Source: a bacterium (GTDB lineage Bacteria; Myxococcota; UBA727; JAUIJE01). Taken from it: a DNA stretch of 61,049 nt. Shown here in pieces: positions 16,679 to 25,211 of the stretch. The notes under the pieces are model-generated. The model was given only the letters and a program-made list of their open reading frames with translations. It was not told where the DNA came from and did no database searches. Position numbers and translations under genes: made by a program. Positions within the stretch are counted from its first letter, which is position 1; the number at the start of each line of letters is the position of its first letter. The DNA is taken from contig JAUIJE010000022.1 of the NCBI GenBank assembly GCA_030431455.1, forward strand, positions 1-61,049. The letters are read 5' to 3'.

Positions 16679-17941
16679 ATGCCCGACGCTGCGTCGTTCG
16701 CGTTCCGCCAAGTGCCGAAAACCGGCGTCATCTTCGTCACCACCGAAGCCGAAAAGCGCGGCTTCGCCCAAGGCGACGACAGCTGGTGCAACCTCGGGCA
16801 GGGCCAGCCCGAGACCGGCCCGCTCCCGCATGGCCCGGCGCGGATCGAGCGGCTCGACGTGCGCGCCGACATGTATGAGTACGCGCCGGTACCCGGGCTT
16901 CCCGACCTGCGCGCGGCGGTGGCCGACTTTTACAACCGCCGGTTCCGCCGGGGCCTGCGCAGCCAGTACACCGCCGAGAACGTCGCGATCTGCGGCGGGG
17001 GCCGGCTCGCCCTCGCCCGCGCCGCGGTCGCCCTCGGCGAGGTGAACCTCGGGCACTTTCTGCCCGACTACACCGCCTACGAAGAGCTGCTCGGGGTGTT
17101 CCGTCTGTTTCACCCCATCCCCATCCTGCTCGACCCCGACACCCGCTACCAGTTCACCGCCGAGGCCCTGCGCCGCGAAATCCTCGGCCGCGGCCTCGCC
17201 GCCATTTTGTTGTCCAACCCCTGCAACCCCACCGGGCGCACCATCGCCGGCGCCTCCCTCGCGGCCTGGATCGCGACCTGCCGGTCGTTGGAGTGCGCCC
17301 TGCTCGTCGACGAGTTTTACAGCCACTACATCTGGCGCAGCGTCGACGGCGAAGCCACCCCCATCGTGTCCGCGGCCCAGTACGTCGAGGACGTCGACAA
17401 AGACCCGGTGATCATCTTCGACGGCCTCACCAAGAACTGGCGCTACCCGGGCATGCGCATCAGCTGGACGGTGGGGCCCAAAGACGTCATCGAGGCGGTG
17501 AGCTCGGCGGGGAGTTTTCTCGACGGGGGCGGCACCCGCCCGGCCCAAGCCGCGACCATCCCCTTGCTCGAGGACGACGTCACCGACGCCGAGACCCAAG
17601 CGATCCGCACCGTGTTCGGCAAGAAGCGCGACCTGATGCTCTCCACATTTGACCGGCTGGGGATCAAGGTCGGGCTTCCCCCCGAGGGGAGCTTTTACGT
17701 GTGGGGGTCGGTGGAGAATCTCCCCCCCGGCATGAACACCGACATCGGTTTTTTCCGCACCATGCTCGAGGACAAGGTCATCACCGTCCCGGGCCAGTTC
17801 TTCGACATCAACCCCGGCCGGCGGCGCCCCGGTCGGCGCACGCGCTTCGACGCCCACGTGCGGTTCTCCTTCGGCCCCGAGCAGCACGTGCTCGAGACCG
17901 CCCTCGCCCGGCTCGAGGCCCGGCTCGCGGCGGTGGGCTGA
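16679..17941 (+). CDS. Class I/II pyridoxal-phosphate aminotransferase
   Basis: A 420-residue fold-type I aminotransferase. The PLP lysine lies in FDGLTKNWRYPGMR, and the conserved Asn and Asp are in LSNPCNPTG and ALLVDEFYSHY. Substrate specificity cannot be read from sequence; it belongs to the aspartate/aromatic aminotransferase superfamily, and the arginine near the C-terminus (RFSFG) that binds the substrate carboxylate is present. A short insertion follows the PxNPTG region and contains VDGEATPIVSAAQYVEDVD. It starts with ATG after GAGAG and ends 1 base before fmt, so the two are one transcript, although they have no obvious metabolic link. Confidence 0.88.
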   Translation: MPDAASFAFRQVPKTGVIFVTTEAEKRGFAQGDDSWCNLGQGQPETGPLPHGPARIERLDVRADMYEYAPVPGLPDLRAAVADFYNRRFRRGLRSQYTAENVAICGGGRLALARAAVALGEVNLGHFLPDYTAYEELLGVFRLFHPIPILLDPDTRYQFTAEALRREILGRGLAAILLSNPCNPTGRTIAGASLAAWIATCRSLECALLVDEFYSHYIWRSVDGEATPIVSAAQYVEDVDKDPVIIFDGLTKNWRYPGMRISWTVGPKDVIEAVSSAGSFLDGGGTRPAQAATIPLLEDDVTDAETQAIRTVFGKKRDLMLSTFDRLGIKVGLPPEGSFYVWGSVENLPPGMNTDIGFFRTMLEDKVITVPGQFFDINPGRRRPGRRTRFDAHVRFSFGPEQHVLETALARLEARLAAVG

Positions 17942-17942
17942 C

Positions 17943-18893
17943 ATGGCCCGGCTGGCCTTTTTCGGAACCCCCGCGTTCGCGGACATCGTGTTCGAGGGGT
18001 TGCTCGCGACCTGTGCGCGCCTCGACCACGAGGTGCTCGCGCTGGTGGCCCAACCGGACCGCAAGAAGGGCCGGGGCAAAAAGATGCAGCCTCCGCCCAC
18101 CAAGGTGCGCGCGATGGCCCACGACATCGAGGTGCTCCAACCCGCCACGCTCAAAAAAGGCACCGAACCGGGCGAGGCCTTCTTTGCCCGCTACCGCGCG
18201 CTCGACCTCGACCTTGCGGTGGTGGCGGCCTATGGCCGCATCATTCCCACCCGGGTGCTCAAGACCCCGCGCCAGGGGTCGGTCAATGTGCATGGATCGC
18301 TGCTCCCCCGGTGGCGGGGGGCCGCCCCGGTGCAGCGCGCGCTCCAGGCCGGCGACGGCGAGACCGGGGTCGGGCTCATGGACATGATCTACGCCCTCGA
18401 CGAGGGCGATGTGTACGTCGAGGGGCGTTTGCCCATCGTCGACGAGGACGACGCGGCCAGCCTGTCGGTGAAGGTGGCCCAGCTCGGGGCGCGCCTGCTC
18501 GACGAACACCTCGAGGCCATCCTCGCCGGCACCCTGGCCACGACCCCGCAAGCGGACGAGGGCGTGACCTATGCGTCGATGCTGGAAAAGGGCGAGGCCC
18601 GCCTCGCCTTCGACGCGCCCGCCCGCGACGTGATCAACCACGTGCGGGCGATGGTGCCCTGGCCCGGAAGCGAGATCGTGCTCGACGGGGTGGTGCACAA
18701 GGTGTTCGGGCCCCACAATGTCCCTGGAGTGGGCGCCCCGGGCACGGTGGTCGCGGCCAAGGACCAGCTCGTCATCGCCTGCGCCGAGCGCGCGGTGGCG
18801 TTCGATGAGATCCAAGCCCCGGGCAAAAAACGCCTCCCGGTGAGGAGCTTTGTCGCCGGGCGCCCCATCGCGCCGGGCACCAAGGTGGTCTGA
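17943..18893 (+). CDS. fmt: Methionyl-tRNA formyltransferase
   Basis: A 316-residue enzyme that formylates initiator Met-tRNA using 10-formyltetrahydrofolate. The N-terminal catalytic domain has FFGTPAFADIVFE and the active-site segment NVHGSLLPRWRGAAP (Asn, His) followed by LDEGDV with the catalytic Asp. The C-terminal OB-like domain for tRNA binding (about 205-316) is complete. Peptide deformylase, the usual neighbour, is not in the window. The gene begins 1 base after the aminotransferase stop. Confidence 0.96.
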   Translation: MARLAFFGTPAFADIVFEGLLATCARLDHEVLALVAQPDRKKGRGKKMQPPPTKVRAMAHDIEVLQPATLKKGTEPGEAFFARYRALDLDLAVVAAYGRIIPTRVLKTPRQGSVNVHGSLLPRWRGAAPVQRALQAGDGETGVGLMDMIYALDEGDVYVEGRLPIVDEDDAASLSVKVAQLGARLLDEHLEAILAGTLATTPQADEGVTYASMLEKGEARLAFDAPARDVINHVRAMVPWPGSEIVLDGVVHKVFGPHNVPGVGAPGTVVAAKDQLVIACAERAVAFDEIQAPGKKRLPVRSFVAGRPIAPGTKVV

Positions 18894-18906
18894 GCCCGCC
18901 CCAAGG

Positions 18907-18940
18907 AAAAACCCCCGGGGAGCGATGGCTCACCGGGGGT
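18907..18940 (-). terminator. Rho-independent terminator of the Crp/Fnr-type gene
   Basis: On the minus strand ACCCCCGG pairs with CCGGGGGT across a 14-base loop, followed by a T run. It lies 20 bases after the regulator stop codon, between the convergent fmt and regulator genes. Confidence 0.8.
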
Positions 18941-18959
18941 CGCGGGGTCGGGCCCTGCC

Positions 18960-19667
18960 TCAGCGGGCGCGGGACACGGCTTTGACGTCGAGCTCTTCGC
19001 GCACGAGCATGCCCCGGCCGCGTTGCTCGATGAAGCCACGCCGCTGGAACTCCGACAAGGCGCGCGACACCGTCTCGCGGCTGGTGCCGATGCGGGACGC
19101 GATGTGCTGCTGGGTCGGCATCTTGCGGATGATGATGCCCTCGGGGACGTCCTCGCCCGACTCCTCGCTCATCTCGATCAGGTAGCGGGCCACGCGGCCG
19201 TACACGTCGAGGAGCGCGAGGTTGCCGATGGACTCGTCGGCCCGGCGCAAGCGCACGCACACCTCGGTCATCACGTTGATGGCGATGGACGGGTAGCTGC
19301 GAATGACCTTGAGGAACTCTTTGCGCGACAACCGCAGAATCAGCGAGTCGGACGTGCAAGTCACATTGGCCGAACGCGGCTCGCCGTCGACGAGGCTGAG
19401 CTCACCGAAGAACGCGCCCGAGCCCAACGTCGAGAGGATGATCTCCCGGCCGCTGTCGCTCCAGAGCGAGACCTTCACCTCACCTTCGGAGACGACGTAG
19501 AGCGCATCGCCCGGGTCCTCGACCGAGATGACCACACTGTCTTTTTTGTAGTGCTTCTCGGTCATCAATTGGGCCAAGCGGGCCAAGTCTTCGTCTTCGA
19601 GCCCCCCGAACAGCGGAACTTCGTGGAGCAAATCAACGCTTGTGCGTTTTCCTTCAGACGTGTCCAT
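18960..19667 (-). CDS. Crp/Fnr-family transcription regulator
   Basis: A 235-residue regulator with an N-terminal cyclic nucleotide-binding barrel (about 12-130, GSGAFFGELSLVDGEPRSA, which keeps the phosphate-binding Glu and Arg-Ser of cAMP binders) and a C-terminal winged helix-turn-helix (about 160-225; recognition helix QHIASRIGTSRETVSRALSE). The retained phosphate cassette suggests a true nucleotide ligand, cAMP or a cyclic dinucleotide. There are no FNR-type iron-sulfur cysteines. ATG 19667 has GAGGGG 5 bases upstream. A strong terminator follows, so the gene is transcribed alone. Confidence 0.93.
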   Translation of the reverse strand: MDTSEGKRTSVDLLHEVPLFGGLEDEDLARLAQLMTEKHYKKDSVVISVEDPGDALYVVSEGEVKVSLWSDSGREIILSTLGSGAFFGELSLVDGEPRSANVTCTSDSLILRLSRKEFLKVIRSYPSIAINVMTEVCVRLRRADESIGNLALLDVYGRVARYLIEMSEESGEDVPEGIIIRKMPTQQHIASRIGTSRETVSRALSEFQRRGFIEQRGRGMLVREELDVKAVSRAR

Positions 19668-19713
19668 GCATACCCCTCGCAAGCGGCAAGGTAACGGCGG
19701 GCGCCGGCCTCGG

Positions 19714-20112
19714 TCAAGCCTTCACGTCGGGGTCCTTGCCCCGCTTTTCTTCCCGTCGGGTCAGGGGCCCGACATCGGGCATCCCGGCCGCGGCCACCGC
19801 GTCCTGGACCAGCCCGTTCAGCACGGTCTGGGCGTCATCGTCGAACCCGGTGAGCGCAATGGCACAGCCCCCGTCCGCGGTGCGCACCACCTCGCCCTCC
19901 CCCTGCAGAAAGTGCGCGCCATCGCGGGTGGTGAGCTGCACGAACACGCGGGTCCCGATCTCGAGCCCCTCGTCGGTGGCGATGAACAGGCCGGCCTTGC
20001 TCACGTTGAGCGCGTAATCGATGCGCGGCTCCTCGAGGGCCCCGAGCCGGTACTGGACCAGCAAAGGGACCTCGACCCGGGGGTGCCGGCGCCGGTTCTT
20101 TTCGTCGCTCAT
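19714..20112 (-). CDS. PilZ-domain protein
   Basis: A 132-residue single-domain PilZ protein. It has RRRHPR (the RxxxR arm for c-di-GMP) followed by ALNVSKAGLFIATDEGL, in which Asn replaces the usual Asp of the [D/N]xSxxG motif. The C-terminal 25 residues are charged and probably disordered. It most likely binds c-di-GMP as an effector. It lies 9 bases after the NhaC gene and just upstream of the Crp/Fnr gene. The TAAGGT that contains the NhaC stop codon is exactly 6 bases before the ATG and may be a -10 element or a weak ribosome binding site. Confidence 0.9.
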   Translation of the reverse strand: MSDEKNRRRHPRVEVPLLVQYRLGALEEPRIDYALNVSKAGLFIATDEGLEIGTRVFVQLTTRDGAHFLQGEGEVVRTADGGCAIALTGFDDDAQTVLNGLVQDAVAAAGMPDVGPLTRREEKRGKDPDVKA

Positions 20113-20124
20113 GGGCGGACCTTA
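20113..20124 (-). promoter_or_regulatory. Possible -10 element before the PilZ gene
   Basis: TAAGGT (20124-20119), six bases, ATG. The TAA is also the nhaC stop codon and AAGG could be a ribosome binding site, so this is the weakest member of the series. Confidence 0.25.
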
Positions 20125-21798
20125 CGCCGATTCCCTGTCCGTGCGCGAGCCGGAGGCCGCGGGGGTGACCTGGGCGGTGCCGGCCCCGCCCTCGTCCGAC
20201 CGCCGGCCGATGAACCAAAACACCGCGGTCAACCCGCCCCCGGCCAAGACCAGGCACGCCCCCGGGTGCAGGCCGAGGCCCACCGGGAGCGTGCCGAACA
20301 GCACCGAGAACGCCCCCACGAACAGCGCATAGGGCATCTGGGTGCGGGTGTGGTCCATGTGGTCGGACGCGGCGGCGATGGAGCTGAGCACGGTGGTGTC
20401 CGAGATCGGGCTGCAGTGATCGCCAAACACCGCGCCGGCCAAGACCGCGCTGGTGGTGCCGATGAGCATGTTGGCGAAGGCGGGATCGGCTTGGTGCGCG
20501 GCGAGCACGGGGATGATGATCGGGAACAGAATCGCCATCGTGCCCCAGCTCGTCCCCGTCGACAGGGCCATGAGCGCGGCCAGGAAGAATGTCACTGTAG
20601 GCAGGCTCCAGCCGGGCAGCGCCGTGCCCACCAGGTCGGCCACCGCCGCCCCCGCGCGGAGATCGCCCATGACCTTGCCGATGCACCAGGCGAGCACGAG
20701 CACGAGCACGGCCATGGTCATGGCCCGGATGCCGCCCACGAACGCCTCGATGGCCGCGGTCACCGACAGCGCGGACAGCGCGGTGGTGTACAGCACGCTG
20801 CACAGGCCCGCCGCCCCCGCCCCGTACAGGAGCGCGTCGTAGGACGCGTCCTGGCCCTTGGCGAACAACACGAGCAGGACCGTGCCCACCAGCACCCCCA
20901 CCGACACCACCGCGACCTGGGCCCGGGGGGGCGCGTCGTGTTGCTCCTCCATCTCGCGGGCCACCGCGTCGTCGACCAGCGGGCTCGCGCCCTCGCGCAA
21001 GACCTGCCCCGAGACGTACGCGCGCTTTTCGGCCTGGAGCATGGGGCCAAAATCCTTGCGGCTCAGGGCCACCAGCCCGACGAAGTAGAGCGCCAAAATC
21101 GGATAGAACCGCGCGGGGATGCCGTCGAGAAACACCTGGTACGGCACCGCTTCGATGCCCGCGGCTTTCATCGCCTCGCCCATGGTGGACACCTCGTACC
21201 CGATCCAGCTCGAGACCAGCGCCACCGAGGCGATGGGGGCCGCGGTGCTATCCACGATATACGAGAGTTTTTCCCGGGAGATGCGCAGGGCGTCGGTCAC
21301 CGGCCGCATGGTGGTCCCCACCAGCAGGGTCGACGCGTAATCGTCGAAGAACACCAACATGCCCAGGACCCACGTGGACATGGCCCCGGACCGGCGGGTG
21401 CGGGCGAAGCGCCGCACGAACTCCACAATGCCTTTGGAGCCGCCCCCGGCCTGGACCACCCCCACCATGCCCCCGATGAGCAGGGTGAACAAAATGACCT
21501 TCATCTTGTCGGCATCGGTCAACACCGTGACCAACAGGTCGAGCCCCTTCGGGAACGCGTGCCAATCGCCGCTCAGCTGCATCAGCCCGACGACGATGCC
21601 CCCGACCAGGCTGATCACCACCTGGTGGGTCACAAGGGCGAGCACGATGGCCAACACCGCGGGCAACAGCGCCCACAACGACGGCGGCCCGCCCGGGGGC
21701 AGGGCCAAGACCCCGCTCGCGGCCAACCCGAGCAGCGCGATGACCCCGACGAGCACCCCGCCCCACCGGGCCGGGGACGCCGCCCTGGCTGCGCTCAA
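20122..21798 (-). CDS. nhaC: NhaC-family Na+/H+ antiporter
   Basis: A 558-residue membrane transporter with about 12 helices. The family signature is intact: GTSWGTMAILFPI and GDHCSPISDTTVLSSIA, both involved in ion binding, plus FFDDYASTLLVGTTMRP in the first repeat. NhaC proteins exchange sodium for protons, or sometimes organic anions. The reading frame is open far upstream, but that part lacks membrane character and overlaps the preceding gene. The start is placed at TTG 21798, whose TTGA overlaps the stop of the upstream gene, with GGAAAG just before; this is inferred. Two adjacent small membrane proteins may be co-expressed. Confidence 0.88.
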   Translation of the reverse strand: MSAARAASPARWGGVLVGVIALLGLAASGVLALPPGGPPSLWALLPAVLAIVLALVTHQVVISLVGGIVVGLMQLSGDWHAFPKGLDLLVTVLTDADKMKVILFTLLIGGMVGVVQAGGGSKGIVEFVRRFARTRRSGAMSTWVLGMLVFFDDYASTLLVGTTMRPVTDALRISREKLSYIVDSTAAPIASVALVSSWIGYEVSTMGEAMKAAGIEAVPYQVFLDGIPARFYPILALYFVGLVALSRKDFGPMLQAEKRAYVSGQVLREGASPLVDDAVAREMEEQHDAPPRAQVAVVSVGVLVGTVLLVLFAKGQDASYDALLYGAGAAGLCSVLYTTALSALSVTAAIEAFVGGIRAMTMAVLVLVLAWCIGKVMGDLRAGAAVADLVGTALPGWSLPTVTFFLAALMALSTGTSWGTMAILFPIIIPVLAAHQADPAFANMLIGTTSAVLAGAVFGDHCSPISDTTVLSSIAAASDHMDHTRTQMPYALFVGAFSVLFGTLPVGLGLHPGACLVLAGGGLTAVFWFIGRRSDEGGAGTAQVTPAASGSRTDRESA

Positions 21799-22145
21799 GC
21801 TTTCCGCCCGAACTTCACCAGACCGAAGCCGAAGAACAGCAAAAACCCGGCCCCGACCCCGATGGCCTGGGCCATGAGCACGCCTTTGACCGCCTCGGTG
21901 GCCGCGCCCTCGACGACGCCTTTGATCACCTGGGGCTTCATCCCGTCGGCGATCTCGGGCACGTGGTACCAAGGCAACACCGAATAGCCGACAAAGGACG
22001 CGAGCACGCCGCACAGGACCACGCCGAGCAGCCCAAACGCGAACGCCTTGGACCAGCGCCCGCTCTTTTTGGCCACCGCCTCTTCATCTTTGATGACGAT
22101 TTCGACCAGCGGCCGGTCCCGTTCGATGTCTTGTTCGCTCATCAT
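21795..22145 (-). CDS. Small two-span membrane protein
   Basis: A 116-residue protein. A charged cytoplasmic N-terminus (SEQDIERDRPLVEIVI) is followed by two membrane helices (about 33-55, FAFGLLGVVLCGVLASFVGY, and about 88-108, MAQAIGVGAGFLLFFGFGL) joined by a roughly 30-residue loop. Two adjacent ATGs start the frame; AGGGGCGG lies just upstream. The stop overlaps the proposed nhaC start, so the product could be an accessory of that antiporter, but nothing in its sequence shows a function. Confidence 0.7.
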   Translation of the reverse strand: MMSEQDIERDRPLVEIVIKDEEAVAKKSGRWSKAFAFGLLGVVLCGVLASFVGYSVLPWYHVPEIADGMKPQVIKGVVEGAATEAVKGVLMAQAIGVGAGFLLFFGFGLVKFGRKA

Positions 22146-22166
22146 CCGCCCCTGTTGGGGTCAGGA

Positions 22167-22601
22167 CTACCCCCTGAGCGCAGGGGGCGAAACCCCTTTG
22201 CACAGGCCGCGGCGCTCCTCGTCGTCGAGGTGCTCCAGCGCCACCCGCCACGCGGTCTTGAGCTCCGGGCCGGCGAGCCCGAGCCGCGCGCAGCGACGCG
22301 CATACAACCGGTACGCCACCGGCTGGCCCAGCACGTGGGAGAAGAACATCGCGCTCAAACACACCGCGGGCCCGACGGACAGGCCCACCGACGCGCAGAT
22401 CGCGAGCCAGGCCCCCGAGACCCCAAAGGCCGCCGCCACCGCCACGATCGCGACCATCGTCGCGGGAATGAGCAGCAAGCCGCCGCTCAGCGTGACCTGC
22501 CGGCGAATGCCTTCGATGTCGCGCGCGATCTCCTGCGCCATGTCGCACAGGTGCGGCGCCACCGACGGCACCGTCGTCGAGGAGGTGAGACCCGCGGCCA
22601 T
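22167..22601 (-). CDS. Membrane protein of unknown function
   Basis: A 144-residue protein with two hydrophobic segments (about 37-60, SGGLLLIPATMVAIVAVAAA, and about 63-92) between a helical N-terminus (DMAQEIARDIEGIRRQV) and a charged C-terminal tail (ELKTAWRVALEHLDDEERRG). No family is recognised. It lacks a Shine-Dalgarno sequence; TACACT lies exactly 6 bases before the ATG. The preceding gene on this strand ends 12 bases upstream, so this promoter would lie within its last codons. Confidence 0.7.
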   Translation of the reverse strand: MAAGLTSSTTVPSVAPHLCDMAQEIARDIEGIRRQVTLSGGLLLIPATMVAIVAVAAAFGVSGAWLAICASVGLSVGPAVCLSAMFFSHVLGQPVAYRLYARRCARLGLAGPELKTAWRVALEHLDDEERRGLCKGVSPPALRG

Positions 22602-22613
22602 GCCGTCAGTGTA
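22602..22613 (-). promoter_or_regulatory. Possible -10 element for leaderless membrane protein gene
   Basis: TACACT (22613-22608), six bases (GACGGC), ATG. No Shine-Dalgarno sequence is present. Confidence 0.45.
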
Positions 22614-23129
22614 TCAAGTCGCGGGACCGATCTCCGGACCGGACAACAAAAGCGGATGCCGGGCGTCGACCACCCGGGCCCGCAGCTCGGAGCCGTCCTC
22701 CAAGATCTCGACCCCGCTGTCGAAAGCGTCCTCGAGGAGCGGCAACCGATTCGCCAGCCGCCCCCACACCTTGACCGGGCGCTTGTCGCGAAACGCCTGC
22801 TGCAAGGTGCGATACCCGTCTTTGTCCACCTCGACGTACACGCCGTAGGTGGCCCCCTCCGGCTCGTGCAGCGGCACCCGCAGCACACACTTGACGAAGC
22901 CGCGCGTGTGGCGCTGCCCGTCGACGTACTCGTCGATGAGCACGGTGTCCGCCCCCCGCCGCAGCCGGCGGCCCCGCTCGTCGGCGGGGATGCCCAGGGC
23001 CGCGTCCGGCAGCTGCGCGTTGAGCGCGGTCTTCTCCGTGCGCACCTGCTGCGATCCGTCGTCGTCAACCACCGTGAGGGTGGTGGCTTTGTCGGAGCGG
23101 GAGGCGGGGGACAAGGAGAGTTGATCCAT
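22614..23129 (-). CDS. DUF2199-like protein
   Basis: A 171-residue soluble protein. The C-terminal two thirds follow the DUF2199 pattern: an initial VKCVLRVPLHEPEG, then TYGVYVEVDKDGY, then VWGRLANRLPLLEDAFD and a final VVDARHPLLL. The N-terminal zinc-binding CxxC pair seen in many DUF2199 proteins is absent and is replaced by 40 unrelated residues. The function of the family is unknown. No good ribosome binding site precedes the ATG. It is divergent from the gene at 23225. Confidence 0.65.
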   Translation of the reverse strand: MDQLSLSPASRSDKATTLTVVDDDGSQQVRTEKTALNAQLPDAALGIPADERGRRLRRGADTVLIDEYVDGQRHTRGFVKCVLRVPLHEPEGATYGVYVEVDKDGYRTLQQAFRDKRPVKVWGRLANRLPLLEDAFDSGVEILEDGSELRARVVDARHPLLLSGPEIGPAT

Positions 23130-23224
23130 GAGGTGATGGGCCGCGGGGCCACTGATCGTTTACACTAGAAAAGTCGGTTCGCATCGTTTTCGAACCCGAT
23201 CTGAGCCGACATGTGGGAGGGGCG

Positions 23225-23965
23225 ATGACCCGTTACACCCGGTTGCCGAAATCGTTGCCGCAGTCGCTGCGCTACGAGAAGCCGGCCCCTTCGCCGCTGG
23301 TCAAAGCCCGGGTGCACCAAAAGCGCGCCGAGCGTTTGCGCGACGAGGAGAAGGAGCGGGCCAAGGCCGGCGAGACCGATCCCACCAAGCCGCACCTGCA
23401 GTTCCTCGAGCGCATGGCCGCGTTGCGGGCGGCCCAAGAACCCTTCCGGGAGAAGACCGAGCGCGAGTTTTTGGCGCACCTCGCGCAGGACACGGTGGGC
23501 CCCCACGAGGTGCTCGGGCACATGCTCGCCAAGCTGCCCAAGGCGCACCTCAGCCGCATCATGCAGGACGAGCGAATCGGCAAGCTCAACGCCCTCATCC
23601 TCCGCCCGGCGCGCCAGGTGCAAAAGGTCATCGACGACAACGAGCGGCTGCAGGACCTCGGCATCACGTTTCGTTCGTTTACCCAGAAGCGGCGCGACCT
23701 GAAGATCCACCTCGGGCAACAAAGCTACAAGTCTGCCCAAGCCCTCGCCCTGTACTTCACAATCATCGAGTCGGCGGCCGATCCCAAGGTTCGGAAAAAG
23801 GCCAACTGGGTGCAGGACACCGAGGTGCTCGGCCTCGCCAACGAGATTCTCCGCGACGTGGCCACCCACATCATCGAGCACATGCAGAGTCAGAAAGACC
23901 GTTTCCTCGACGTGGGCAAGCGCCGAGACGACGCGATGATGGCCAAGGGCGGCCGCAAAGCCTGA
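23225..23965 (+). CDS. Helical protein of unknown function
   Basis: A 246-residue, charged, mostly helical protein. The N-terminus is basic (MTRYTRLPKSLPQSLRYEK) and is followed by a long Lys/Glu/Arg-rich helix (VKARVHQKRAERLRDEEKER). The middle part contains VGPHEVLGHMLAKLPKAHLS and a conserved-looking DLGITFRSFTQKRRDLK. No signal peptide, membrane segment or known domain is visible. GGGAGGGG lies 4 bases before the ATG at 23225, which decides the start against an upstream in-frame GTG. It converges on the gene at 23977. Confidence 0.75.
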   Translation: MTRYTRLPKSLPQSLRYEKPAPSPLVKARVHQKRAERLRDEEKERAKAGETDPTKPHLQFLERMAALRAAQEPFREKTEREFLAHLAQDTVGPHEVLGHMLAKLPKAHLSRIMQDERIGKLNALILRPARQVQKVIDDNERLQDLGITFRSFTQKRRDLKIHLGQQSYKSAQALALYFTIIESAADPKVRKKANWVQDTEVLGLANEILRDVATHIIEHMQSQKDRFLDVGKRRDDAMMAKGGRKA

Positions 23966-23976
23966 CCCCCGCCGCG

Positions 23977-24924
23977 TCAGCGGGGGGAGCGGTTGGGGGT
24001 GCGATCGTCGTCGTCGGTGTCGCGGTCTTTGGCCCGCGGGCTGCGCGTCGGCCGCTGTCCGCTGGTGCGCTTCTTGTTGCGTTCGCTGCGCCGGCGGGGG
24101 CCGGTGGTGGACGAGGGTCGGTCGCGACCGGTGCGATCGCTTGCAGAATCATTGCGGCCGTCGCGTCCCGAGGTCGCGCGGTCCTCGCGGCCCGAGCGGC
24201 CGTCGCGCCCGGTGGTGGAGCGGCCGTCGCGACCGCTGCCCGTCGACGGCGAGGTCGACTCGCGTTTTTCGCGGGGGGCGCGGTGGCGGATGGTCGGGTC
24301 GTTGTTGTCCGCGGGGGGCTTTTCACCCGGCCCGTAGGTGCCGGGGGGATAGCCGCCGGGGGGCGGCCCGGGGTTGTTGCCCGGGGGCGGTTTTTGCGCG
24401 TCGAAGGGGAACAGGAAGGCGCTGAGCAGGCCCGCGCCCACCCCGCAGCCGCCCCCGCCGAGACAGCCGGGGACCGCCCCGGCCAGGCCACAGGGCAGAA
24501 TCAGGCTCTGGCCGTTGGGGATCGACCAGCCCTGCGATTGGTTCACGTCGTCGATCGCGCTGGCGAAAAACAGAACAGGAATGATGCCGACCAAACAGCC
24601 CCCGAGGGAGCCGACCAGCGCGCCGCACAACCCATAGGAAATCGAGCGGGAGTACATGCGATTGACCAGGCCGCCGAGGCACACCTGGTCGAAGCCGAGC
24701 ATCAGCGCCGCACACCCGGTGGGTTGCTGGGCGAACACGTCCTGCCCCGGGGCGGGGTCGGGGGCGGGCAAATACTGCGCGGCCGCGAGCTCGTCGCGAC
24801 CGGTGCTCTCGTCGTCGGGGGTCTCGTCTTGGGCGGCAGCTGCGACCGCGTACTCCCACGCGGGTCGGTCGGTGTCGGCTTGGGCCGGGGCCCAGGCGAG
24901 CGCGGCAACGAGAACGGTCAGCAT
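23977..24924 (-). CDS. Cys/Gly-rich exported membrane protein with GRDGR repeat tail
   Basis: A 315-residue protein with a signal peptide (MLTVLVAALAWAPAQAD). Residues about 65-185 contain two hydrophobic, Gly/Cys-rich segments (ISYGLCGALVGSLGGCLVGI and LPCGLAGAVPGCLGGGGCG), with seven or eight cysteines in all. The C-terminal 120 residues are disordered, rich in Arg, Asp, Ser and Gly, with GRDGR repeated four times. The start is the ATG at 24924 with GGGGGAAG upstream, because the frame further upstream is Arg/Pro/Cys-rich and has no signal. No family is recognised. The two Gly-rich segments suggest a membrane or surface protein stabilised by disulfides. Confidence 0.7.
   Translation of the reverse strand: MLTVLVAALAWAPAQADTDRPAWEYAVAAAAQDETPDDESTGRDELAAAQYLPAPDPAPGQDVFAQQPTGCAALMLGFDQVCLGGLVNRMYSRSISYGLCGALVGSLGGCLVGIIPVLFFASAIDDVNQSQGWSIPNGQSLILPCGLAGAVPGCLGGGGCGVGAGLLSAFLFPFDAQKPPPGNNPGPPPGGYPPGTYGPGEKPPADNNDPTIRHRAPREKRESTSPSTGSGRDGRSTTGRDGRSGREDRATSGRDGRNDSASDRTGRDRPSSTTGPRRRSERNKKRTSGQRPTRSPRAKDRDTDDDDRTPNRSPR
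24100..24240 (-). repeat. Degenerate in-frame repeat coding GRDGR units
   Basis: The DNA repeats short blocks around ggccgtcgcg on the plus strand, encoding GRDGR (four copies) and related GREDR/GRDRP units in the tail of the Cys/Gly-rich protein. It is a protein-coding low-complexity repeat and not a separate element. Confidence 0.6.
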
Positions 24925-25129
24925 GCTTCCCCCAAGGTGGTGAACGCCGGACGAGACTACCCGGCCGGCGCGGCGAGCGCAGGTTTTGGGGCGTGGGGCG
25001 TTCGGGTCGCACACGGACGACACCCGCGCGGGGCGCATTCAGCCGCCCGCGTGATCGGATGCACATCGGCGCGCGCCCCCCGGGGGGCGCGGTGTTCTTT
25101 GCAAACGCGCGAAGGCGGCCGGCGATTCA

Positions 25130-25162
25130 CAAAAAAATGCGGCGACCGAAAGGCCGCCGCAT
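25130..25162 (-). terminator. Rho-independent terminator of the cytochrome lipoprotein gene
   Basis: On the minus strand ATGCGGC pairs with GCCGCAT, the stem extends inward with one mismatch, and seven T residues follow. It lies 50 bases after the stop of the gene at 25212. The rest of 24925-25211 contains no gene that I can support. Confidence 0.85.
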
Positions 25163-25211
25163 GCGCTGTTCGCGTCTCGATTCGAGCCGGCCCGCCGGGG
25201 CGGGCGGGGGC

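Noticed and set aside
24100-24250. Short repeated DNA blocks as a CRISPR array
   Set aside because: The units are short, in frame and code for a low-complexity protein tail; there are no regular spacers.
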